DNA from: Chitinophagaceae bacterium | GTDB taxonomy: Bacteria; Bacteroidota; Bacteroidia; Chitinophagales; Chitinophagaceae | Direction: 5' to 3' | DNA: 18,690 nucleotides | Assembly: GCA_017853235.1 (NCBI GenBank) | Contig: JAFMJX010000013.1 | Coordinates: 1-18,690, forward strand | In this document: positions 7,464 through 15,235 of the stretch, one piece after another | Position numbering within the stretch: the first letter of the stretch is position 1 | Layout of the letters: each line of letters begins with the position of its first letter | The notes under the pieces: generated by a model | Databases searched by the model: none | What the model was told of the DNA's origin: nothing | The model's input: only the letters and a program-made list of their open reading frames with translations | Program-made: the position numbers and the translations under genes

Positions 7464-9377
7464 ATGAAAAAATATATTTTTATCTCTCTAATCATTTTGA
7501 CTCCATTCACATTAGTGTTGGCTCAACAAACGCAAAAACCGCCATTACATGGAAAAAACTGGATGGCGATTACAGGCAAACCTTTAGCTGCAACAGCAGG
7601 ATCTATCGTGTTTCAGAAAGGTGGCAATGCAGTAGATGCAGCTTGTGCTATGTTAGCCGCTACTTGCACGATGTGGGATGTTTTAAGTTGGGGAGGGGAA
7701 ACACAGGCGCTTATATACAACCCCAATACTAAAAAAGTAATTGCCATTAATGCGATGGGAGTTGCGCCAACCGGAGCTACCCCCGAATTTTTTAAAAATA
7801 AAGGATTAAACTATCCTCCAGAATATGGTCCTTTGGCAGCTACCACTCCGGGAACACCCGGCGGCATTTGTTATATGCTTGCGACTTATGGTAAACTCAG
7901 TTTAAAAGAAGTATTACAACCGGCAATGGATTTAGCAGCTGGTTATCCTATTGAGGCACAAACTGCAAATAGTATTGAACGAGCAAAACAAAGAATTAAA
8001 GAATGGCCTTACAGCAAAAAAGTTTTTTTACCACATGTTGGACAAAAAAGAGAAGCACCTGAAGCCGGTGAAATTTTTGTACAAAAAGATTTATTAAACA
8101 CATTAACCAAAATGGTGGAAGCCGAACAAGATGCTTTGAAAAAAGGAAAATCAAGAGCAGAAGCTATTTGGGCTGCTTATGATCGTTTTTACAAAGGAGA
8201 TATTGCGGATGAATTTGTACGCGGTGCGCAAGAGCAAGGGGGATTGATCACCAAACAGGATTTAGCCAATTGGAAACCTGTAGAAGAAGAAACAACGCAT
8301 GTTAATTATAAAGGGATTGATGTTTATAAATTACAACCATGGACACAAGGTCCTGCCATGTTGCAAGCTTTAAATATTTTGGAAAACTTTGATTTAAAAT
8401 CCATGGGTTATAATTCTACAAGATACATGCATACGGTGTATCAAGCAATGAATTTAAGTTTTGCCGATCGTGATTTTTATTATGGTGATCCTCGTTTTGC
8501 AATCAATCAACCTATTAAAGGATTATTAAGTAAGGAATATGCAAAACAAAGAGCGAGTCAAATAAATTTTGTTGCTAATAATCCAAATGCGGGTCCTGGT
8601 GATCCATATCCTTTTGAAGGCAAACAAAATCCATTCACCGCATTATTAAAAACAAAAGGGATTTCCTTTGCAAATGATACTGTGAAATCCAAAGGAAGTG
8701 CCATACCTGCTCATGATGCGCGTATTACTCAGAATGCGTTACCTCCTACATTAGATCCTGAATATATGGATAGAATGTGGCGTGGTACTACATCGGTAGA
8801 AGCTGCTGATAAAGAAGGTTGGGTAGTTTCAATAACTCCTAGTGGCGGATGGGTACCTGCATGTATTGCGGGTAATACTGGAGTGGGGATGAGTCAACGT
8901 ATGCAAAGCTTTGTTTTAGATTCTGCACAAAATCCTTTTAATGTGGTAGCACCAGGTAAGAGACCAAGAGTGACATTAACCCCAAGCTTAGCCATGAAAG
9001 ACGGAAAACCATTTTTAGCATTTGCTGTGCAAGGGGGGGATACCCAAGATCAAAATTTATTACAATTTTTCTTAAATATAGTAGAGTTTGGAATGACTGT
9101 GCAAGAAGCTACCGAAGCAGCTAATATTAATTCTAATCAGTTGTGGTTGTCTTTAGGAGGAACCAAATTGGAGGACCGTAAACCTAAGCCAGGAAGTATG
9201 ATTGTGAACAGTAATGTTTCTGAATGGGTTCGTAAGGAATTAAGGTCTATGGGTTATTCATTAACTTTTGAAGACAGATCGAGTGGACCTATCAATGCCA
9301 TTTTATTTGACTGGAAACATGGTAGCCTTTGGGGCGGTAGTTCCAATCATGGTGAAGATTATGGAATTGCTTGGTAG
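7464..9377 (+). CDS. Secreted gamma-glutamyltransferase-like Ntn hydrolase with altered substrate site
   Basis: The 637-residue product has a signal peptide (MKKYIFISLIILTPFTLVLAQ). The body aligns throughout with gamma-glutamyltranspeptidase: GGNAVDAACA (53-62), TTPGTPGG (127-134), GGLITKQDLANW (259-270) and FADRDFYYGDP (333-343). GTTS (441-444) contains the autocleavage/catalytic Thr442. KRPRVTLTPSL (499-509) and AVQGGD (521-526) follow. Thr442 and the oxyanion glycines are present, so self-processing into two chains and hydrolysis are likely. Compared from memory with E. coli Ggt, the residues that hold the glutamyl group are replaced. The arginine of the FRExAP motif is Met98, the SS pair is Val-Thr (about 503-504), and the MDDF acid is in M-Q-S-F (480-483). 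It therefore resembles the YwrD/acylase-like branch and probably hydrolyses another amide. A plus-strand glycoside hydrolase gene follows after 57 bases. Confidence 0.85.
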   Translation: MKKYIFISLIILTPFTLVLAQQTQKPPLHGKNWMAITGKPLAATAGSIVFQKGGNAVDAACAMLAATCTMWDVLSWGGETQALIYNPNTKKVIAINAMGVAPTGATPEFFKNKGLNYPPEYGPLAATTPGTPGGICYMLATYGKLSLKEVLQPAMDLAAGYPIEAQTANSIERAKQRIKEWPYSKKVFLPHVGQKREAPEAGEIFVQKDLLNTLTKMVEAEQDALKKGKSRAEAIWAAYDRFYKGDIADEFVRGAQEQGGLITKQDLANWKPVEEETTHVNYKGIDVYKLQPWTQGPAMLQALNILENFDLKSMGYNSTRYMHTVYQAMNLSFADRDFYYGDPRFAINQPIKGLLSKEYAKQRASQINFVANNPNAGPGDPYPFEGKQNPFTALLKTKGISFANDTVKSKGSAIPAHDARITQNALPPTLDPEYMDRMWRGTTSVEAADKEGWVVSITPSGGWVPACIAGNTGVGMSQRMQSFVLDSAQNPFNVVAPGKRPRVTLTPSLAMKDGKPFLAFAVQGGDTQDQNLLQFFLNIVEFGMTVQEATEAANINSNQLWLSLGGTKLEDRKPKPGSMIVNSNVSEWVRKELRSMGYSLTFEDRSSGPINAILFDWKHGSLWGGSSNHGEDYGIAW

Positions 9378-9434
9378 TAATCTTTAATGGTCAATTTTAA
9401 TTGGTCCTTTTAAGTATTTTAATACTACTTGCTC

Positions 9435-11567
9435 ATGAAATATTTATTGATACTAACACAAGTCATTTTTTCTTTGACACTAAATGCTCAGGACTGGTTA
9501 GTAAAACCTTTAAGTCAAAAGGCTAAAATTACGATACAAGGGGAAAAAATTGAATTGAATAATGGTTTAGTAAAAAGGGTTTTCACAATCACTCCCAATG
9601 TTGCTTGCATAGATTATACCAATTTATCAAATGGCCAACAATTACTCAGAAGCATTGAACCCGAAGCTAAATTGGTCTTAAACAATATCACCTATAAAGT
9701 AGGTGGTTTAAAAGGCCAAAAGGAAAAAGCTTATTTATTAAATGATTGGATCGCTCATTTTAGCAAGGATGATTCTGCTTTTTTGATGACACATTATGAG
9801 GTAGGACCTATTACACCCTTTATACAATGGAAGTGGAACAGCTGGGCGATGAATACCCAACAACCTACTGGTCAAAAAATCACTTTTGATTATAGTTCTA
9901 CTTTACCTGCCGTCAAAGATATTAAAGTACATGTGGTATATGAGTTATATGATGGGCTTCCTTTAATCACTAAATCCTTGTGGATTCAAAACAATGGGTC
10001 CAAAGAGATGAAAGTGAATAGGATTGTCAATGAAGTATTGGGATTGGTAGAAGAAGAAAGTGCTGTGGTGGGAAAACCAGAAGAAATGAAAAAACAACAT
10101 GGAATTTATGTAGAAACGAATTATGCATTTAACAATGCCATGCGTTATGATATTAGTGATCAAACGACACATTGGAAAACTGATCCTGCCTATACATCTC
10201 AAGTAAACTATAATTATGAAACTCCCGTATTATTAGAGGTATATCCCGAAAGTGCACCTGGAATTGAATTACAGCCAAGCGAAATCGTTCGCTCAGTTCG
10301 TACGCAGGAATTATTGATGGATAGCTATGATCGTCAACGAAGAGGATTGATGCTTCGTAGAATGTATCGTACCATTGCGCCGTGGACGACACAAAACCCC
10401 ATCTTTATGCACTTAGTGAGTAAAAATGATGCGGAAGTAATGAATGCAATCGATCAATGTGTTGCCACTGGATATGAAGCTGTGATATTAAGTTTTGGAA
10501 GTCACTTAAACATGGAAGATAGTTCGGCTAATAATTTAAAGAGATGGAAAAAATTAGCCGATTATGCACATCAACATCATATATTATTAGGAGGCTATAG
10601 TTTATTTAGTAGCCGACGTATTAGCGATGAAGATGATGTCGTAGATATTAAAACCGGAAAACCTGGGGGTGCTTTTTTTGGAAACGCACCTTGTTTTGGA
10701 AGTAAATGGGGCTTAGCATATCGAGATAAAATAAAATTATTTTTTACTCAAACCGGATTTGATATATGGGAAAATGATGGCCCTTATCCAGGAGATAAAT
10801 GCGCTTCTATTTTACACCCTGGACATAAAGGATATGATGATTCTCAATGGAGACAAATGGAAATTCAAAAAGGATTATATCATTGGTTAAATGAAAAGGG
10901 AGTATATATTAATGCACCAGATTGGTATTTTTTAGATGGCACACATAAAATTGCTGTAGGTTATAGAGAAGTCAATTTTTCATTATCACGTGCACAACAA
11001 AAAATTTTAAACCGACAAAATATACATGATGGTACCATCGAAAAAACGCCTTCTATGGGATGGGGTTTTGTGCCATTAACAAAATATCAAGGAGGTGACG
11101 AAGATGCCGTGTTAGAACCTCTAAGCGAACATTTAAAGGATTACGAACAACTCATGATGCAATATTATGGAGCTGGAGTGCAGGCATGCTATAGGGGTCC
11201 TCGATTATATGACACGGAAACAACTAAAAATTTGGTTTCGAAAACCATTTCTTGGTATAAAAAATATCGATCCATATTAAATTCAGATATTATTCAACTA
11301 CGTCGTGCCGATGGAAGAGACTGGGATGGATGGCTACATGTAAATCCTGCTCTACCCCAAAAAGGATTTATGATGTTATTTAATCCTACTAAGGAAGTGA
11401 TGACTCGCACCATTTCACTGCCTCTTTATTATACCGGTTTAACACAACAAGCGATTCTTACAGATCAACAAGGAAAAAAAGTCTCTTTAAAATTAAATCG
11501 TGACTATCAAACCTCATTTACATTTACCATACCGCCCGATACCTTTGCTTGGTATGTAATTGAGTGA
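9435..11567 (+). CDS. Secreted glycoside hydrolase, clan-D/alpha-galactosidase-like
   Basis: ATG 9435 gives 710 residues; a TTG two codons earlier (9429) is possible but less likely. A signal peptide (MKYLLILTQVIFSLTLNAQ) is present. Residues about 25-295 look like an N-terminal beta-supersandwich as in GH36/GH31/GH97 enzymes. Residues about 300-620 look like a (beta/alpha)8 barrel and the remainder like a small C-terminal beta domain. Conserved-looking motifs are FDIWENDGPYPGD, whose Asp (residue 448) is my candidate nucleophile, NAPDWYFLDG (493-502), GYREVNFSL, SMGWGFVPL and ACYRGPRLYD. Similar proteins occur in Bacteroidota, Planctomycetes and Verrucomicrobia and are usually named alpha-galactosidase or hypothetical. 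The assignment to clan D is by pattern, not by a clear match to a defined family. It probably works outside the cytoplasm on an oligosaccharide. It may be cotranscribed with the preceding gene and ends 6 bases from the convergent gene. Confidence 0.65.
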   Translation: MKYLLILTQVIFSLTLNAQDWLVKPLSQKAKITIQGEKIELNNGLVKRVFTITPNVACIDYTNLSNGQQLLRSIEPEAKLVLNNITYKVGGLKGQKEKAYLLNDWIAHFSKDDSAFLMTHYEVGPITPFIQWKWNSWAMNTQQPTGQKITFDYSSTLPAVKDIKVHVVYELYDGLPLITKSLWIQNNGSKEMKVNRIVNEVLGLVEEESAVVGKPEEMKKQHGIYVETNYAFNNAMRYDISDQTTHWKTDPAYTSQVNYNYETPVLLEVYPESAPGIELQPSEIVRSVRTQELLMDSYDRQRRGLMLRRMYRTIAPWTTQNPIFMHLVSKNDAEVMNAIDQCVATGYEAVILSFGSHLNMEDSSANNLKRWKKLADYAHQHHILLGGYSLFSSRRISDEDDVVDIKTGKPGGAFFGNAPCFGSKWGLAYRDKIKLFFTQTGFDIWENDGPYPGDKCASILHPGHKGYDDSQWRQMEIQKGLYHWLNEKGVYINAPDWYFLDGTHKIAVGYREVNFSLSRAQQKILNRQNIHDGTIEKTPSMGWGFVPLTKYQGGDEDAVLEPLSEHLKDYEQLMMQYYGAGVQACYRGPRLYDTETTKNLVSKTISWYKKYRSILNSDIIQLRRADGRDWDGWLHVNPALPQKGFMMLFNPTKEVMTRTISLPLYYTGLTQQAILTDQQGKKVSLKLNRDYQTSFTFTIPPDTFAWYVIE

Positions 11568-11573
11568 TCAATT

Positions 11574-13769
11574 TTAGTTTAAAAATAATTCGTCTACAAA
11601 AATCCAGGCGTACGTTCTTTTGCCTGGATGCCATTCAGGCAATTTTTTTAAATTTAATAAAGTAAACCGATAAAATTTAAAAGCATTATTGGTGGTAATA
11701 GGGCAGCTGAAGGATTTATTTTCACGTGTCATGTCCCCTTTTTCCAAAGAAGGAAATTTCACTTCATTTATTTTAGAAAATTGCTTTCCATCATTACTGC
11801 CTTCTACTTTAATAGATAAAATGGGAAATATGTAAGCAGCATTGTCTATGAAGGCATTAAAATGAGCTTCATTTAATTTTTTGTTTTGTTTAAAACCAAT
11901 GACATAAATCATAGTAGTATCTCGATAAGCTATCCATTTTCCATTGGAAAAATTTTGCTCTCCTAATTCATAATCAATAAGTGTTTTAGCACCACTGCCT
12001 GGATATTTTTTATCTGGCAGCGTAATAAAATATATAGTATCTGGATGAATTTCGGATTTATAAAAAGTTTTTTGAACTACGTCGCTGCTTATCCATCCTG
12101 GCTTAAATGCTTTTACTTTTAAAGTCGTATTACTATTAAAGCGTAATGGTTTTGTAAACAGCGGGCTTCGGATACTATCTGGATCGCTTCCATCAGTGGT
12201 ATATCTAATGTTAGTGCCTTTTAAAAAATGCTTTACAGCCACATCTAAATGTGTAGCTATGATAGAGGAATCTTGTTGAATTATTGGATTCGTTATTTTA
12301 ATAAGTTCATTTTCAAGATTATCTCCAATTGTAAATTGTATTTTAGGAAATTGTTGGATGAAACGATTGGATTGCTCACGAGTTAAGTTAGAGGACCATA
12401 ATTGTACTTTTTCAAAGGAAGCATTTTGTAAAAACTTTTGTAGTGCAATTTCATCATAAGGCAATCCGCAAATAGAAATAGTTTTTAACTCTTTCAAATT
12501 TTGCAAAGGACCAAGTTGATTTATTTTTAAGGAAGTGTAATTTAGATTTAATTTTTTTAAATGAGAAAGTGTTGCAATAAACAAAATGTCCTCGTCCTTG
12601 AGAGGCATGTTTTGCATGCTTAAACTGGTTATTTGATCTTTAATATTTTTTAATTTTATTAAATTATCATGCGTATAAAATTTGCTTTGATAAAAACTTA
12701 CCTCAATATCACGCCCACCTTGATAACTGTAATTAGCAGTACAGTAATTAGAATTATATTCATTTAAATTGGGCAAGTCATCGAAACTCCTTTCCATTCC
12801 ATTACCTCTTTTGCTATTGTTCATTGGATTCCCAATTTGGGGTTGATACTGATTGGCTAACATGAACAAACTATCATTTTTTGCTATCGCATTCATTTTT
12901 AATTGCAAATTACCACCTGCCTGTATCCAAGCACTTAAAATCATCAATTCTTCTTTCGTCAATGGTGTTTTTCCTTCTGGTGGCATATGTTTTTCGTCTG
13001 TTATGGGTAGGTGTATTCTCTCAAACAACAAAGCCGCTTTTCCATTTTGTGCTATTAAAATATTGCCATCTTTACCACCTTTCAAAATATTCTCCGGTGT
13101 GTTTAATAATAAATTTCCTTTTATTTTTTCGGGCCCATGACAGCTTACACATTTTTGCTGTAGGATAGGTCCAATCGCTCTTTCATAGATAGTGGCATTA
13201 CTATCTATTTTAATATTTTGAATTGAAGCTGTTTCAGTCACTTTATTTTCAGGCCAAGACAAAACACGAACTCCATGTGTTAATTGAGCGCCTTTGTGTG
13301 TAAAAAAGAAAATAACTATGAGATATCCAATGGCGAAAGACATTCTAAATCGATAGTGGTTTTGAAATGAGGCATTACTTTCAATCAAGTACATTAATAA
13401 CCAACTCAAATAAGCAATACTTATACCGCCCCATTGATGCCAAAAAATGATTTGCGTATCATAGGTATCTTGCTTAGATAAAAAAACACCTAAAATAGCG
13501 ACGATAGTTGCTGAAGCAGCATTTACGATACTTCCAATTTGTAAAATTGTTATATGTTTCTTTATATGATTCGTAAAAAATAAATAACCCCCAATCATGC
13601 ATCCTAATACAATAGGGAAATGCAAAACCATGGGGTGCATTTTTCCTAACCATTGAAAATAAAGGTTGAAATTAATTTTTTCCTGGTACCATGCAATAAC
13701 GACTAAAAATGGATTGAGCATCCACAATACGTTTTTACAATATGAAACCCATTTTTTAGTTGCCATCAT
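11574..13769 (-). CDS. Membrane-anchored multidomain cytochrome c protein (DUF2231, cyt c, LRR-like, chitobiase-C-like, discoidin-like)
   Basis: The 731-residue product starts with two adjacent ATGs (13769, 13766). Five hydrophobic segments (about 10-28, 45-65, 73-97, 111-130, 142-158) form a DUF2231-like membrane part with the signature KMHPMVLHFPI (43-53). A planctomycete-type cytochrome c domain follows (about 190-290): heme motif CVSCH (207-211), probable distal Met262 in EKHMPPEGK, and the closing helix LSAWIQAGGN. Residues about 365-475 have a leucine-rich-repeat-like pattern. Residues 510-572 resemble the chitobiase/hexosaminidase C-terminal strand domain (IRYTTDGSDP, LKVKAFKPGW). The last 150 residues resemble an F5/8 type C galactose-binding-like domain (ISIKVEGSNDGKQF-type strand, FKFYRF). 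The role is unknown; it may be a heme protein that docks on polysaccharide at the outer face of the inner membrane. It is last of a four-gene operon, 15 bases after the DUF1501 gene. Confidence 0.82.
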   Translation of the reverse strand: MMATKKWVSYCKNVLWMLNPFLVVIAWYQEKINFNLYFQWLGKMHPMVLHFPIVLGCMIGGYLFFTNHIKKHITILQIGSIVNAASATIVAILGVFLSKQDTYDTQIIFWHQWGGISIAYLSWLLMYLIESNASFQNHYRFRMSFAIGYLIVIFFFTHKGAQLTHGVRVLSWPENKVTETASIQNIKIDSNATIYERAIGPILQQKCVSCHGPEKIKGNLLLNTPENILKGGKDGNILIAQNGKAALLFERIHLPITDEKHMPPEGKTPLTKEELMILSAWIQAGGNLQLKMNAIAKNDSLFMLANQYQPQIGNPMNNSKRGNGMERSFDDLPNLNEYNSNYCTANYSYQGGRDIEVSFYQSKFYTHDNLIKLKNIKDQITSLSMQNMPLKDEDILFIATLSHLKKLNLNYTSLKINQLGPLQNLKELKTISICGLPYDEIALQKFLQNASFEKVQLWSSNLTREQSNRFIQQFPKIQFTIGDNLENELIKITNPIIQQDSSIIATHLDVAVKHFLKGTNIRYTTDGSDPDSIRSPLFTKPLRFNSNTTLKVKAFKPGWISSDVVQKTFYKSEIHPDTIYFITLPDKKYPGSGAKTLIDYELGEQNFSNGKWIAYRDTTMIYVIGFKQNKKLNEAHFNAFIDNAAYIFPILSIKVEGSNDGKQFSKINEVKFPSLEKGDMTRENKSFSCPITTNNAFKFYRFTLLNLKKLPEWHPGKRTYAWIFVDELFLN

Positions 13770-13784
13770 TGTTACTTGTTCCTA

Positions 13785-15230
13785 TTAACTGATTAAATCG
13801 TTGATCACATTTCCTGCGACATCTGTTAATCGATAACGTCTGCCTAAATGTTTGTAAGTAAATTCTTCATGATTTACTCCCATCAAATGCATGACGGTTG
13901 CATGAAAGTCATGAACATGCACAGGTAAGGAATTAATATTATATCCAAAGTCATCTGTTTCTCCGTGCACCCCTGGCTTTACACCTCCACCTGCCATCCA
14001 AATGGTAAAACATCTTGGATGATGATCTCTTCCATAATTATCTTTGGTCAGGGCACCTTGACAATAGTTGGTTCTTCCAAATTCCCCACCCCAAATCACT
14101 AAGGTTTCATCTAATAACCCTCTTTGTTTTAAATCTTTTACTAATGCTGCCGATGCTCTATCAACATCTTTACATTGTCCCATTAACTCGTTAGGTAAAT
14201 TGCCGTGACTATCCCATCCTTGATGGTATAGTTGCACAAATCGAACTCCGTTTTCGGATAATTTACGAGCCAATAAACAATTGGCTGCATAAGTACCTGG
14301 CACCAAACATTCTGGCCCATACATTTTTACAATGCTTTCTGGTTCATTTTGTAAAGAAGTAATTTCTGGCACTTCCATTTGCATCCTGTAGGACAATTCA
14401 TATTGTTGAATTTTTGCAACAATTTCAGGATCTCCAATATTTTTATAAGAAGCTTCATTTAAAGCAGCTAACTCATCTAATATAGCACGTTTGTCCGCGC
14501 GTTCCATAAAGTCCGGATCAGATAAATATTTTACAGGTTCTTCACCACTACTAAATTGAACACCTTGATGTATGGAATCTAAAAAACCATTATTCCATAA
14601 TTTGGAATATACTCCTTGACCATTGCCTTTTCCTTTACTTAACAATACACAAAAAGCAGGTAGATTTTTGTTTTCACTTCCTAAGCCATAACTTATCCAT
14701 GAACCCATACTTGGTCTGTTTCCAACTTGAGCACCTGTTTGAAAAAATGTCAAAGCTGGATCATGATTAATTGCTTCTGTGTACATTGTTTTAACAATAC
14801 ATAAATCATCTGCAATGCTCGCAATATGCGGTATGGTTTCGCTAAACCAAGCACCATGGCTTCCGTGTTGAGAAAAATTAAAACGAGTGCCTGCTAAAGG
14901 AAATTTAGTTTGATTGGCTGTCATCCCTGTTAATCTTTGTCCATTTCGAATGCTGGCCGGTAAATCTTGCCCATGCATTTGTTGTAGCATAGGTTTATAA
15001 TCAAATAAATCTAATTGAGAAGGTGCTCCATTTTGAAATAAATAAATAATTCGTTTTGCTTTGGGTGCAAAATGAGGAAGTACCTTGGTGAAAACTTCTT
15101 CTTCATTGGCTCCATCAAACATCCCTGGTACTAAAAGTGAACCCAATGCCAACCCACCTAAGCCCATACTTAGTTTAGATAAAAACTTTCGTCTATTTTG
15201 ATTTAAGCCATGTTCTAAAAATTCATTCAT
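13785..15230 (-). CDS. Tat-exported DUF1501 protein (alkaline phosphatase/sulfatase-like fold)
   Basis: The 481-residue product starts at ATG 15230. It has a twin-arginine leader (N-R-R-K-F-L at 12-17, then hydrophobic GLGGLALGSLLVPG). DUF1501 landmarks are the first strand RIIYLFQNGAPSQLDLFD (60-77), AINHDPALTFFQTG (153-166), WDSHGN (339-344), IWGGEFGRT (379-387) and GRDHHP (400-405). The C-terminal HVHDFHATVMHLMG (438-451) completes the fold. These D/H clusters sit where the alkaline-phosphatase superfamily binds metal, but no member's reaction is firmly known. DUF1501 genes nearly always lie beside PSCyt1-DUF1549-DUF1553 genes, as here (5 bases after that stop codon). This argues for a shared complex or pathway in the periplasm. 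The length is typical and nothing is missing. Export by Tat suggests folding or metal loading in the cytoplasm. Confidence 0.92.
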   Translation of the reverse strand: MNEFLEHGLNQNRRKFLSKLSMGLGGLALGSLLVPGMFDGANEEEVFTKVLPHFAPKAKRIIYLFQNGAPSQLDLFDYKPMLQQMHGQDLPASIRNGQRLTGMTANQTKFPLAGTRFNFSQHGSHGAWFSETIPHIASIADDLCIVKTMYTEAINHDPALTFFQTGAQVGNRPSMGSWISYGLGSENKNLPAFCVLLSKGKGNGQGVYSKLWNNGFLDSIHQGVQFSSGEEPVKYLSDPDFMERADKRAILDELAALNEASYKNIGDPEIVAKIQQYELSYRMQMEVPEITSLQNEPESIVKMYGPECLVPGTYAANCLLARKLSENGVRFVQLYHQGWDSHGNLPNELMGQCKDVDRASAALVKDLKQRGLLDETLVIWGGEFGRTNYCQGALTKDNYGRDHHPRCFTIWMAGGGVKPGVHGETDDFGYNINSLPVHVHDFHATVMHLMGVNHEEFTYKHLGRRYRLTDVAGNVINDLIS

Positions 15231-15235
15231 AGTGG

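Noticed and set aside
7460..7732. Alternate plus-strand frame of about 90 codons at the start of the gamma-glutamyltransferase gene
   Set aside because: The true frame has the signal peptide and full family motifs; this frame has neither and ends inside the gene.
9385..9427. Short AT-rich inverted repeats (CAATT-TT-AATTG, AGTATT-TT-AATACT) between the Ntn hydrolase and glycoside hydrolase genes
   Set aside because: The stems are only 5-6 AT pairs with two-base loops and no proper T run, too weak for a terminator; the two genes may be cotranscribed.
12853..13168. Two overlapping plus-strand frames of about 95 codons inside the cytochrome/DUF2231 gene
   Set aside because: They are antisense to the heme domain coding region, have hydrophobic low-information content and no start context.
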